Shown piece by piece: positions 10,991-22,740 of a stretch of DNA of 60,358 nt. The notes below the pieces were generated by a model. The model was not told the DNA's origin. It did no database searches and worked only from the letters and a program-made list of their open reading frames with translations. Position 1 is the stretch's first letter, and every line of letters begins with the position of its first letter. The stretch is taken from assembly GCA_009733575.1 (NCBI GenBank), contig ML769716.1, positions 12,603 through 72,960 of the forward strand. The letters run 5' to 3'. Both the position numbers and the translations under genes were made by a program. Source of the stretch: Gymnopus androsaceus JB14. Taxonomy: Eukaryota > Basidiomycota > Agaricomycetes > Agaricales > Omphalotaceae.

Positions 10991-13120
10991 ATGACACTCA
11001 TCACTCCATGGAAAGTATTTGCATTAATCCTTGTACTTTTGACTTGCTTTACCAATTCATCACAACCAGCATCTGATCTCCATGTTCAAACTATACGCAC
11101 AGCTTATAGGGAGCTAGGGGATTGGGTTACACAGGCTCTTAGAGTCCAGGCAGGAGATCTTTCTCAAATCAACAGACAGCAAGCATCTGCACATGAATTT
11201 TTGAGTTCTGTTACCCAGGTGTGTATGGAATTACCTACATATCAGCTTTCATCTAACTCCAGTTTTAATAGCATGAAAATCTATTTGAACCAGAGGAATA
11301 TACTATTATTGATACTGGTGTTCGGTCCATGCTTGTAGCACTTGCAGATGCAGCTACACATTCAGAAGATATTGTGGAGCATGCTCCAATCTCTGTGGTT
11401 GAGACCATCCATACTGGAAGATGTGGACGACCTAGAAAATATATTGATCCCACCATCTTGGAAGCAAGTCTACAATATCGTGGTCCAACACATCTGGCTC
11501 CTGTTTTTGGATGTTCCTCTTGGACTGTATGTCGAAGGACTCTGGAAAATGGCCTAGCAGAGCCCTGTCCACCAGTCTATGTTACCTATGAAGACCCTGA
11601 CACCGGAGAATTGCTCCGATTTTATCAGTCTTCCACCTCACCTATGTCAACTCTCTCTGATGATGAACTGGACACTATAATTCGGCACATCTTGGAGGTT
11701 TTTCCAGCATTTGGACGCCAAATGATAGCTGGCCATCTCCACCATCTTGGACACACTGTTCCCCGTAGTCGCATTCGTTTATCATATGAGAGAGTTACTG
11801 GTGCTCCTGCTCATCTTACGTCAAGACCCATTGAATGACACAGATATCATGTGGCAGGCCCAAATTCACGGTGGCATCATGATGGACAGCATGGTAAGTA
11901 AAAAGGGAGCTCTTTTACTTTTAATTCTAAATTTATAACACCTCCATAGGACTTATCCGGTGGAGACTAGTGATTCATGCCTTTGTTGATGGCTTCTCTC
12001 GCATGGTTACTGCAATACGTGTCAATGACAACAACCATGCAGATACAGTTCTAAACCTGTTTCTTGAGGCAATTCAGGTGCATCAGACACCTAGCCGTGT
12101 ACGTGGTGATCATGGAGTTGAGAACCTGGGGGTGGCCCGTTACATGGAGGAGCACTATGGTCCAGAAAGAGGCTCATATATCTGGGGAAGGTAAGCTTTT
12201 TTGAAATGCAGTATTGCATTTGGCCCTCAAATTTTATGCAGGTGTAATGGCTATAGATTCACTGGCAGCTTAACTGTCATTCCAGTGCTTATGTAACCTT
12301 AGTTCTTCTTCTTCCTGCCGCATACGTTGCTCTACTCAATAGATTGGGTTGTGTTGACGTTTGGTGGGATTTGAAGGCTCTTAGCTGGTATCCAGCTTCC
12401 GCTATATTTCTGTCTGCATACCAGCCTCTCCTGCCTCTTAGCCTCACAGCCAGGAGGCCTTACAGCAGGAGTGTTCACAATGTCAGAATTGAACGTCTTT
12501 GGCATGACGTTACACAGGGCTTTGGTACCAAGTGGTACAATTTCTTTTATGATCTGGAAGCAGAAGCAGGCCTTCATTCAGAAAGTGATGTTCATATATG
12601 GCTTCTTCATCTCCTGTTTCTTCCTGCAATAGACCAAGATGCAGCAGATTGGGCAGAGGCTTGGAATCACCATAAAATCTCCTTTGATGGTGAAGAGAGG
12701 GAGCGGTCTCCTCGTGACATGTATTTTTTTGGGGTACTTCAAGAGGGTCTCAGGGGACCAGAGAGTGTTGTTGATGCATCAGGCACTCTCCAACACTTGG
12801 AGGAGGAGATTGAAAACATCATGACTTATGGTGTGGATTGGCGGGATCTGGCTGATCCTGTTTTGCTCCGACATCACAATCAGCACAATCCAGATGAACC
12901 GGAGAGTCTTGGACCACATAATTCCCAACAGCCCCCTCATTTGTCCTTGGTGGAGATTCCAACATTTGAGTGTCCCTTTGAAACAGAGGAACAACTCGAA
13001 ATTTTCACTGATGCACTGTTACTGATGCCAGAATACTCCTCTCGTGATATGCAGGATAGGAAATCATTATGGATGCAAGCATTGGACCTTTTATTAAATA
13101 TTCTGCCCATGTCATTGTAA
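10991..13120 (+). CDS. DDE integrase-type transposase of the large element, one in-frame stop
   Basis: Exons are about 10991-11218, 11273-11891, 11950-12191 and 12466-13120. Introns start GTGTGT, GTAAGT and GTAAGC. The reading is continuous from a Met at 10991, with a hydrophobic first 25 residues, to the stop at 13118-13120. Landmarks in order are GRCGRPRKYID, then FGRQMIAGHLHHLGH (helix-turn-helix-like), then the catalytic core. The core has a first Asp in NSRWHHDGQHG, a second Asp in RVRGDHGVEN and a Glu in HNVRIERLW, the D-D-E arrangement of rve-type integrases. It then continues LLHLLFLPAI and WNHHKI. An in-frame TGA at 11836-11838 lies between PIE and HRYHV, where an Arg is expected, so this copy is probably inactive unless the stop is read through. 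It would catalyse cut-and-paste at the TIRs. Its place beside the left TIR supports that role. Confidence 0.85.
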
Positions 13121-13686
13121 ACTTTGTGCCAGAAAAAAAATTGAATTGTCTTCATGCAATTAAATCACATGAACTTATTTTTTACTACCCAAATCCTGAA
13201 AGTGATGTATAAAATAACTGGGAGCTAGTATACTATTTTCCAATAATTTGCCCCCTACTTCTCCAAATTTTTATTTCATAAAGCCCTATAGTCACCCTTT
13301 AATTATTCACATCAACATCAGTGTCTTTCAAGGTGCTCTGCATCATTCTTAGCCAAAGAGGCTTCAATGAAACTTTCTAGGAACTTTCTGAGAAAAAGCA
13401 AAGACCCAGATCTGCAATTGGTAGTAGAATCCAAGATTACTATCTTAGCATTGTATGACAGTGGCTGTGTCATAAGATATAAATGGCGGTGGGCAGCATA
13501 CTTGCATTTGGGTGACAAACAATATAGCATGCCAATATATATATGTCTCAGTCAATATGACAATCTGAGAATGAAGGACTATCATCAAGCACCTCCATTT
13601 ACAGTCATAGTACACTATGATTACACAATACTCGATTTTCTGGTGATTACATAAGCACAAACATCGTGGCGAACACATACATAAAG
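13121..13686. other. Transposon interior without recognisable gene
   Basis: A/T-rich sequence follows the transposase stop. Short open frames overlap on both strands but none has a motif or intron structure I can support. It ends at the border of the Gypsy LTR. Confidence 0.4.
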
Positions 13687-14091
13687 TGTGATGGGACTCC
13701 GGAACCGAGAACAGATAGGTTAGTCGACAATCGCTCAGCGAAGTCATTCCTTGCTGACTATGCTATAGGAATCATCTGTATTTTTCTACATAGTTCTTTA
13801 ATATTCGATAAATCAATAAAGACACACAGTAACGATACTTAAATACGAGTTTCTTAGATTGTAAAACTCTTAGACCAATACTAAATACCGTTTATTTAAT
13901 CTATACGTGTGAACGTAAGATTATCGGAAAGCGCTCAGTAGACGCGCAAGCTCACTGATCTTCCTTCCAACTTCGACGACGATAGACGCGAAAGCTCATC
14001 GACACAAGAGGTATATTTTGGCCTTATCTCATATCCTTGTACTAACTAATCTTAGGTTCCTCGAACTCTAGATCATCGCTGGATCATTACA
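13687..14091 (+). mobile_element. Gypsy-type 5' LTR (about 405 bp)
   Basis: It runs from TGTGATGGGACTCC to GGATCATTACA. The borders form a short inverted repeat (TGTgATG/TGTaATG). It is followed after one base by TTGGTGGACACAC, a plausible primer-binding site, and 100 bp later by the gag frame. The LTR contains an A/T-rich promoter-like stretch near 13795-13870. No matching 3' LTR is found in the window, so the TSD cannot be tested. Confidence 0.6.
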
Positions 14092-14200
14092 TTGGTGGAC
14101 ACACTGGGAAACCTTTGTATTAGTTTAGTACAACTCAAAAATTTCATTACCTTCATCACTCTCCTCTTGTGAATACTCGTGAATACCCTTCCTGAACGCT

Positions 14201-15926
14201 ATGGTTCATAAAGATCCCACCAACAACCTTGCTGACACCACGGACAACAGTCGGAAGGAGGATGGAGCCGCTGAATTCGACTTATCACTGCTTCAACCTC
14301 TCGGAAAAGCACCTCTAGGCGGAGGCATTCCCACTTATATCCTTGGATCTCAGGATAAAGTTGAGGAATTTATGAACTTACACCCTTCCTTCCGGCCGGT
14401 TTATAAGATCTCAGACGAGGACACGCAGGAACGCCGCGAACTTGCTCTGAACTATGCAGCCAGAGGTCTGGATCGTCCAGAACTCACTAAACTTCTGCAG
14501 GCAGGGCGAATCCTTTTCAAACAGGTATTTGTGAAGGAACTTGGTCTGTTGGACCATCTGATGTATCAACCCTTGAGAGGAGAATACATCGGTTCAGACG
14601 ATGAGGGAGACGAGGTCCAGATGTACGTGTACTCCTTCAATCCTAAACGTTTCACGCAGCTCAACATCATCCTTAGTCGACTCCTAGATGCTGCGTCATC
14701 TTTGTTTAGGCTCATGGGCAAGAAACTTCCTTCCTTTCCGCATTGGGGAGATATTGGCGACTGTAGGAACAGATTTTCTTTCGGAAAATGATTTCGAAAT
14801 TGTTGCGGTAGCCTATCGCGCTCAGGTTGAGCATTTCCTCACTCGTCTTGCCAGCGTGCATGATTTCCTTACTGGGACTATCCGCAATGCTAACAATTTT
14901 GCAGAGGACTTCGCATATACCCCTTCTGCTGCAGTGAAAAGCACTCATAAACCGAAACCAAAACAGGAGAAGGAACAGGACAAAATTGGTGAATCTATAA
15001 GCACAATGGTACGTACGAAACGCAAAGCAGAATTTTCTAGCTCTAACAAGTCTGCTAGAGTTTCTGTACCCCAATCTTCGGGTAAGCGCACTCAGAACAT
15101 GCTTCCTCGAACTACTCAACGTCTCTCGGACATGTGGAGCGACGATGGTGAAGACGTTGTTGCTGATGCAGGAGGTGAACCTGGCCCAGGAGGCGACTCT
15201 AGTGACAACGAGGGAAGTGGGAGCGATAACGATGGCCACCATCGCCAATGCCGCGGACGTAACTCTCAGCCACCACAACCGCCTCAGGTCTCTCTTACGA
15301 CCTCTCCAACTCTTACATCAGCGAAATTCCAGTTTGACATGCGCTTAAAGTTTGACGCAGTTCCAACCTGGGACGGGGATACTAATACCATTGTCAAATG
15401 GATCAACAAAGTTAACGACCTTGCCAAATACTCATCAGACCTGAGAAAGCAATTGGGAAGCGTCGTTCCAAGACGGCTGGAAGGCTCTGCAAGCATGTGG
15501 TTCTACTCTCTCCCAAAAGACCATCGTAACTTTCTTGAAAGAGATTGGAGGAATCTCCGAGAAGAGATTGCATCGTATTATATGAACCGTCGCTGGATGG
15601 AAACCATGTGACGAAAGGCAACACGTGCCTCTTATCGAGAATCCGGACATACTCGCGAAACCCCAAGTGAGTACTACATCTGCAAGTGCGACCTGCTCAC
15701 TACTGTTTACGAGCTGGATGACTCAGAGCTTATCATGGAGGTTATGGACGGTGCACCTACCAACTGGACTGTCGTTTTATCTCCAAGGACTTACGAGACA
15801 GCTAGGGAACTGCAAAGCGCTATCCGATACTATGAAGATACACTCATGGATCTTGATCTGGAGTACCGTCGTACTCGAGATGAGCGTGACCGCTCTAACC
15901 GCTACCAACCTACTGCACCAGAATGA
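14201..15926 (+). pseudogene. Truncated Gypsy-type gag gene
   Basis: It starts MVHKDPTNNL at 14201. After a frameshift in 14690-14790 it continues as FLSENDFEIVAV. The central block (VPTWDGDTNTIVKWINKVND, VVPRRLEGSASMWFYSLP, RNFLERDWRNLREEIASYY) is the capsid-type retrotransposon gag domain. An in-frame TGA at 15609-15611 follows RWMETM. Reading resumes in the same frame through ELDDSELIMEVMDGAP and LDLEYRR to a stop near 15926. A zinc knuckle, protease, reverse transcriptase and integrase are all absent, so the element was truncated at the 3' side. It sits inside the large transposon. Confidence 0.8.
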
Positions 15927-16449
15927 ATGTAAGAGAATTACACACCTAGATTCATATTGTTCTCTTTCACTACCTGCTCCACTGTCCTCCCCTCATCCCT
16001 GTTGGAATTATCTAGCCATAATGTGAGTACACTGCACTAGATTAACTTTAGCAATATCTATACCATAGCTAGGTATGAAATCTGCTGATCTTATCCTTGA
16101 AGCTAAGGGAACTGCACAGCAAAATCTCAGTCAAGCAGTGCTGGTATGAATATAGGTAAAAGACAAACCATCGCTGTCACTATCACTATCACTACTGTGA
16201 AGTAACTTCTGTTGTGAGTCTAAAAGGAAGATTTACATTCATTAATTCATGCAATATGCATGCAATTAAAAGATATACCATTGGCATCGCTTTCACTTTC
16301 ATAGTCAACAATAGGCAATGCTGTGATTATCCAGGTTCAGATTGCTTTGAGATCAGTCTTCATTAGCATACCTTTAGAGCTGGAGGTGGCTATCAGGCGC
16401 GGTAGGCTTGTATTTGCTTTGTTTTTTATTGTGTTCTTGGGTCGTGTTG
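15927..16449. other. Unassigned transposon interior
   Basis: No gene is visible. The sequence is A/T-rich with short degenerate frames. It lies between the truncated gag gene and a minus-strand gene with triplicated exons, and the 3' junction of the Gypsy fragment must lie in its first 100 bp. Confidence 0.35.
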
Positions 16450-17587
16450 CAATTCTCCTTTGAGTATAGGGAGCTGCTGCAGATGCAACAGCATTTGTTA
16501 TGCTGCTTGCCAGATTTGATATAGCTTGATCTATAGATTATTGTATCAAAATGGAATAGACTTTATTAGATGGAAAATAATGCTTACTTTGAGGCTCAAG
16601 AACATCATCAACCCACCTCTGGTCCTCTTTATTGAGATTTTTGTTTGCACTCTTTGGCTGTGAAGCATAGGGAGCTGCAGAAGATGCAGCAGCATTTGTT
16701 ATGCTACTTGCCAGATTTGATATAGCTTGATCTATAGATTATTGTATAAAAATGGAATAGACTTTGTTAGATGGAAAATAATGCTTACTTTGAGGCTCAA
16801 GAATATCATCAACCCACCTCTGGTCATCTTTACTGAGATTCTTGCTTGTGTTTTCTGGCTGCAGGGCATAGGGAGCTGCAGCAGATGCAGCAGCATTGGT
16901 TATGCTGCTTGCTAGATTTGATATAGCCTCATCTGTAGAATACTATATTATTAAAAGGCAATCAACTTGGAAAATAATCCTCACTTTGAGGCTCAAGAAC
17001 ATCATTGACCCACTTCTGGTCCTCTTTACTGAGATTTATACCCTCTGTGACACTGTTCAATATGGATCCATCTCCATGAGGTGTTGATGGACATACCAAA
17101 GCAGAAAAATCTCTTGTCCTCCACAGAAACACTCCCTAAATTGGTTTCTGCAAAGAATTCTTGAAGCATTGCTTCAATGTCTTTTTCCCCAGCTGCACAT
17201 TCAAATAGCTTTTTCCAGAGAAGTGCTTCTACTTCGTGCACAGATTGAGGTCGGCTTATGTGAAATTGGAGTGCTAACTACAGAAAGAGTAATGCTGTAG
17301 ATATTGATAGAGAAATACAAAACTAAAGGAAAACTTACTTTCATAATATGCTGCCTTGATACTGAGGATTTGAGAAGTGACTTGCGCAGGAGAAGGAGAG
17401 GACTTGTAGCAATAGCAAGAAGAAGAGCAAACTGCCATTCATTGGCATTATAATCAGTCTCCCAGCTGTCCTCAATACTTTGACCAGAACTGCATAACCA
17501 ATCTGTCAAAACAAAAGTTACTAAAGCATAGGGAGAAGGCATTTTACCTTTGGACCTGGTATTTGAACTTTTTCCAGTCTGTGTCAT
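16450..17587 (-). CDS. Hypothetical cargo gene with a triplicated exon
   Basis: The minus-strand frame starting at 17587 (MTQTGKSSNTRSKGK...) carries LLAIATSPLLLLRKSLL, then an intron, then an exon with SVHEVEALLWKKLFECAAG. After this, three near-identical units of about 200 bp (near 16470-16660, 16670-16860 and 16865-17035) each encode a block reading like DQRWVDDILEPQ followed by AISNLASSITNAAAS. The units look like tandemly duplicated exons with their flanking intron. The family is unknown. The gene lies wholly inside the large transposon and has no matching domain I can name. Confidence 0.4.
16465..17040 (-). repeat. Three tandem copies of a ~200-bp exon unit
   Basis: Each unit begins GGGAGCTGC(A/T)G(A/C)AGATGCA and runs through GCTTGCYAGATTTGATATAG to CCCACYTCTGGTC. 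Units start near 16470, 16670 and 16868, so the period is about 200 bp. Divergence of a few percent shows that the duplication is not recent. Confidence 0.75.
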
Positions 17588-18000
17588 AGCAAATCACTCC
17601 CTACCAAGTAATACAGTAATAAGCTACATGTATATCAGTCTGAGCATGCAAGAAAAGGATTACCGATTGCAGCATGGTGATATTAAATACCACAAAGGAA
17701 ATATTGAGCAAGATATTGTTTATGTTGCTCTTTTTAAGAAGTGACATAGTGCGGTCTAACCACCTCACCTGGAGAGATGAAGTGTCAGGTAGGAGATGTT
17801 CAGAAGAAGAGGCATGCATAGCCCCTTTTGAAAAAAATTCTCTGGCTGCCTCCAGCACTACAACCCAGCCAGAATCTTGGGTCAAGGGAGCCAACTGACA
17901 CTAGTATGAACTGAAGATTTTTCGCAAATACACAGATTCTCTTTTTGATTGAGTTACACAACTTTGTCTCAAAATTTATTTCTTTCACTGAATTTAACTC

Positions 18001-18371
18001 TGATTAGGCTCCGCTGTTGCTGTCGAGCGCATTTTTTCCAGTGGGTGAGATACTATATCCCTTCAACGAGCGAAACTGAATGCAGATACCATCCGGGTTC
18101 TCATGATGGTAAAACATAGACTCCGCCTTGCTCGAGGTGCAATAGAAGAGATTCTGGGTGAAGATTAAGCTGTTACTTTTTCATATGGTGTCAATATACT
18201 ACAAATTGTTTTGAGATACGGTCGTAGTACGACCATACTGACCGCATCATTAACCGTACGTAGCGTTAATCATTTGAGAAACTAAAATACGGTACGGATA
18301 TGGGTGTTTGCGTAGCGTAGTCAACCGTATCGGATACAACCGTACCCGTAACGGTACGGTGCCCATCCCTA
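18001..18371 (+). mobile_element. 3' remnant of a hAT transposon
   Basis: 18004-18166 encodes the carboxy-terminal hAT dimerisation motif: SAVAVERIFSSG, then an in-frame TGA (18046-18048, where Arg is usual), then DTISLQRAKLNADTIRVLM and a stop. The sequence then becomes a run of ACGGT-type motifs and ends GTGCCCATCCCTA at about 18370, which resembles fungal hAT right ends. No 5' end is found in the window, so it is a truncated copy inside the large transposon. Confidence 0.7.
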
Positions 18372-19877
18372 GCCCTAATCAACCAATTAAGACACTGACA
18401 ATTTGAAAGACTTCAAGTTAGTAGTGCTTGAAATAATTTCAATAAAGGATCTTAAACTGAAGCTTTTATATAGTAATGGTATACTTATCCTGTCACACTT
18501 CCATTTGTTCATTGCTGCTCATCCTGGTATAGCCTCACTCTACAGGTACTTTGGAAAGAATGGGTGTTCACCAATCATTCAAGTCAATGTGAGTCTCCAG
18601 AATTCCAAGTACATTTAGTGTGAATGTTTACCCACAGGTGTCCTGGATACCATTCACCCAATAGACCTTCCATGCAGCTTTGAGTTCAGAGTCCTGATAG
18701 TTCTCAAGTTGCCTATGGTATACATTGTATACATTGATTTTCTTCAATCTATTTTTGAGCTTTGTTACTACCTCCTTACTACATCTTTCACCTGTGGGTG
18801 GTATATATGCAGACAAAAAGCTTGGAAAAGTGGTAAGTAGCAAAGACTAGAGCTTCAAATTAAAGATCGGCTCTCATCTCATTATAGACCAAAGCCAATG
18901 CAAAATTAATAGATACAAAAATCTACAAATTAAACCACCGATCCCTTATCAAGCATAAAGCTGGTATCACAAAGGAGGTGACAGCATGGCCTCCAAAAGC
19001 TGTTGCTCCGACATTACAGGAGAGCAGTGACAGTAAAGCCTTTGAAGAGGCTGATCTGAGAGTGGTTAGGGGGTTATATCATCAGCGGCTTTATGTTCTT
19101 GAATTTACTGATACACGATACCTTTCTGTGAGTCTTGACAGCCTTAGACTGAAGTCAACTCTAACATAGACCACTTCAGATTCAACCCCTATTGCATTGC
19201 TCACCAAATCTATACACTCGCAAGGAATGAGATGATTGGATAGCAGCTATATCTTCAGTTGAGCGTGGGTTCAAAGTTGTATTAGCATTGGACTTTGGCA
19301 GCTATGTTCTATCATTCAACTCTGCAGATCATCTGGTATCAGTTGAGTGCCTTTCTTCAATGAAGATTGAATACTGATTACTTACATTATATCTAAGCCC
19401 TGGCTTCGTATCACTGCAGACTGTATGATCTCTTTGAACCAGTCTTAGCTTACTTTGAAATATTTCTCTTTCTTCCTTGTGTAGAATACATTGTTCAGAT
19501 TCCTAAGTGCTACATATATTATATATATACCTGGCTGCCTTTGAATATTGCATAGATGCAAAGCAGCTCTGAGCAAGTTTCAAATGTAAGACAATGGTAG
19601 TAGTAGCATTCTCTTACAGTATTAGTTGTACTGTATTGATACAGACATAAGTTAACCATAACACCAGCCCCAGGAACTCGTTATTCAGTGTAACACTCCG
19701 AAATGTTTTTTGTCCAAGTGGATTATGTACATAGGTGTAGTTTTAAGTGTCCTATGTTTTGTAGTGCATTATGTGTTGGATCATAAGTTCCCTCCCAAAA
19801 AAATATTGAATCTTTACATAGGAATTCCCTCAGAATCCTTGCTTCTCAGATGGTCTTTTTCTGAAACTAATATATTA
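18372..19877. other. Decayed transposon interior up to the assembly gap
   Basis: Small open frames occur on both strands: plus 18403-18618 with HPGIASLYRYFGKNGC, minus 18628-18843 with SKEVVTKLKNRLKKIN, and plus 18978-19169 with FEEADLRVVRGLYHQ. They read like exon scraps of an unknown gene, but no order or splicing can be supported. Confidence 0.35.
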
Positions 19878-20480
19878 NNNNNNNNNNNNNNNNNNNNNNN
19901 NNNNNNNNNNNNNNNNNNNNNNNNNNNNNNNNNNNNNNNNNNNNNNNNNNNNNNNNNNNNNNNNNNNNNNNNNNNNNNNNNNNNNNNNNNNNNNNNNNNN
20001 NNNNNNNNNNNNNNNNNNNNNNNNNNNNNNNNNNNNNNNNNNNNNNNNNNNNNNNNNNNNNNNNNNNNNNNNNNNNNNNNNNNNNNNNNNNNNNNNNNNN
20101 NNNNNNNNNNNNNNNNNNNNNNNNNNNNNNNNNNNNNNNNNNNNNNNNNNNNNNNNNNNNNNNNNNNNNNNNNNNNNNNNNNNNNNNNNNNNNNNNNNNN
20201 NNNNNNNNNNNNNNNNNNNNNNNNNNNNNNNNNNNNNNNNNNNNNNNNNNNNNNNNNNNNNNNNNNNNNNNNNNNNNNNNNNNNNNNNNNNNNNNNNNNN
20301 NNNNNNNNNNNNNNNNNNNNNNNNNNNNNNNNNNNNNNNNNNNNNNNNNNNNNNNNNNNNNNNNNNNNNNNNNNNNNNNNNNNNNNNNNNNNNNNNNNNN
20401 NNNNNNNNNNNNNNNNNNNNNNNNNNNNNNNNNNNNNNNNNNNNNNNNNNNNNNNNNNNNNNNNNNNNNNNNNNNNNNNN
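19878..20480. other. Assembly gap (603 N)
   Basis: An unbroken run of N between unrelated sequences. Open frames crossing it are artefacts. The orientation of everything to its left relative to its right is therefore not certain. Confidence 0.99.
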
Positions 20481-21119
20481 CAATGTCTTCCTCAAGATGG
20501 TGCCTCCATTGTAGACCTGATTAAGTTCCAGGTCAATGATAGGTTCAGGGTAGATGAAGACTCAGTCTGGGAAGATGCTCCTCCTTCTCTTCATGTGAAT
20601 GCAGAGAAGTTTGAGAAGGCTCTTGAAATGGTATCTTCTGGGCATTGGGCATGTCCACCACAGTGACTTTCATGGTTTGATCTCTCAAATGGAGTATGAA
20701 CAATATGCAAGAGACCCTTAGCCTTCGAGCTCGCAAGTTCCTACTCTATACTACAGGCAGGGAAGGTTTCCACCTACTCTCACTACAGTTACAACCAAAG
20801 GTATATTGATACTTTCTGTTGTGTAAGCTATTACTGACACCTGCTCTAAGCTTGTCTTTAACCATATCATACGTGAGGAGAACCTAATGTATGCTATGTT
20901 ATTGAACTGTGTTTGAATGAATCTAATAGCCTATTATTTAAGCCCAAGCCATTTGATGTTCATTCCTGCTTTGGGGAGGTCAAATATTTGGATTTGCCGG
21001 AGCTGGAAAGGCTGCTGAATGATCCCATTCCTGTTGATGTCAATGTCCCCACTGCATTTGATGTTTATCTGCATGGCATTTGGGCTACAGCAGGCTTTGA
21101 TCATTACCAGCAGAACTGA
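20481..21119 (+). pseudogene. HECT-like C-lobe fragment, plus strand
   Basis: Plus-strand exon pieces: a frame with QDGASIVDLIKFQVNDRF ending near 20666, a piece near 20715-20800 reading RARKFLLYTTGREGFHLLS, and a final exon (about 20935-21117) with PFDVHSCFGEVKYLDLPELE and a stop. The order, a FL-x-YTTG strand followed by an HSCF box near the end, is that of the carboxy lobe of HECT ubiquitin ligases, where the Cys carries ubiquitin. It is in the opposite orientation to the rest of the HECT-like gene at 21520-27858, so it is an inverted segment or a second copy. The 5' side is lost in the gap. Confidence 0.5.
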
Positions 21120-21703
21120 TATACATTTACCTCCTTTGCTATATGGATTGGACAGTATTGTATTACTTTAAATCAGTCAGTTCTGCAATAATATTTTTCG
21201 CTTGAGGGAAAGGAAGAGAGATAATTATTAGATGAGAACTTTCAAGCCACACTACCTACCAATAAAAGCATTGGATCAAATTAATGACTAGCACAAAGAT
21301 TACATTACATCTTGGGTGGCTTGAGGTAAGATTAATACTGGCATCCCTATTGAATATAGAAGAGTTTAGCCTAACAATTCTACGCATGGCTTTCTATTGG
21401 CTTAGGCCCCTTGTGTCCAGTTGTATATTCCTACGGACAATTTAGGTCCAGCCACTTCCCAAGAAAGTTAGAACGAAATGACTGACAGAAGAGTAAGTCA
21501 TAGATACATTTACAATTTGCTGGAAAGCCTGCAAATACTAGTAAGAATAGGAAATAAATCCTTGGATCTAGAACCAAAAATATCAAACAACTGAATGCGA
21601 GCAGGAGGTCTGATTAGGAGGTTAAAGCCATGACGGAATGCATGAACAAGTGGATGCTCATCAAAGGAAATTGCACCAATAGGGAGATTGAAGGTGACTT
21701 TTT

Positions 21704-22740
21704 AGCCACCTTGAGTGGGAGCAGCGGTAAGCCATTGCTGCCTTCATTCCTAAGAACACCGCTACCGTCAAGTGTTGCAGCAGTGAAACAAGACTTTCAA
21801 AAGTCCATAATGACCAGATGGCAAAGTCGTTTTGAGAACTCCCCCCGATTCCAACGTATCAGTCGGATCGACGAAGGAGGAATCCGATCTAAATTCCTCA
21901 AAGAAACGACGAAAATGAGCAAACGACAAACCAGCCTAATCGTACAGCTGCGATCCGGTCACATTTCGCTCAATCTCCACCTCCACCGCATTCACAAGTC
22001 CGACACTCCCCACTGCCCACATTGCTCACTACAGGGTCGACAGATCCCGGAATCAGTTAAACACTTCATACTGGAGTGTCCAGCGTACAACATAGAGCGC
22101 TTCTGGCTGCGGGGGAAAGTCGGCAGGGATGCAAACTCACTGAAGGCACTAATGGCGAAGGAGCAGACAATGAAGGCACTAATAGCCTATGTGGACAGGA
22201 CAAAGCGCCTGAGGAACATATTCGGTGATGCACCGCCCAATTAAACGAGATGAAATTATTTGATCAAACACTTATTCTACAGTTAATACATACCGGAACA
22301 ATCCTCTCGCACAAGAGCTCGCCGACGGTCCTTATACCAACCAAACGACACGCGCGCTACAGGGAGATAACATGGATACCGTAGACAAAGAGTCTCCCAA
22401 TGAATCCGAGACAAGCAGAACAACCATCATACTCTCCACCCATCCCTACTCGTGTCTTTGCATATTCCGTCCCGCTCTTCTGAGCATATCGCAGGAACTC
22501 CCCATTTCATCGAGCAAAACAACAGGAAGAGAGTCCGTAGTCCCCCGCTACGAAAGGGAGGCCACCAAAAACGATTCTTGGAAGAGTCGGACTGCAGGGG
22601 GACTTATTCCGTCTGCAGGGCTTTTGGCACCCGGGGGAACGGACAGGGCAAGCGGGGCCCTCAAAATAGATAGGCTATGCGCATCGTAAAGTAGTCTTTA
22701 GCGCGCAATAAAATGAGCCCAAAAAAAAAAAAAAAAAAAA
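21704..22740 (+). mobile_element. 5'-truncated LINE with poly(A) and 12-bp TSD
   Basis: A 1.04-kb plus-strand insertion ends in 20 A (22721-22740). It is flanked by the direct repeat AGGTGACTTTTT (21692-21703 and 22741-22752). The first part encodes the end of a LINE ORF2: QTSLIVQLRSGHISLNLHLH, then a zinc knuckle C-x2-C-x8-9-H-x4-C in CPHCSLQGRQIPESVKHFILEC, cut into words HCPHC, SVKHF and LECPAYN, and a stop at 22242-22244. The rest is 3' UTR. Poly(A), TSD and 5' truncation are the marks of target-primed reverse transcription. Removing it restores the minus-strand exon reading IIQKVTFNLP. Confidence 0.92.

Noticed and set aside
19710..20666. 318-codon plus-strand open frame
   Set aside because: Most of it is the N gap, so the frame across it is meaningless; only the part after 20480 has coding character.
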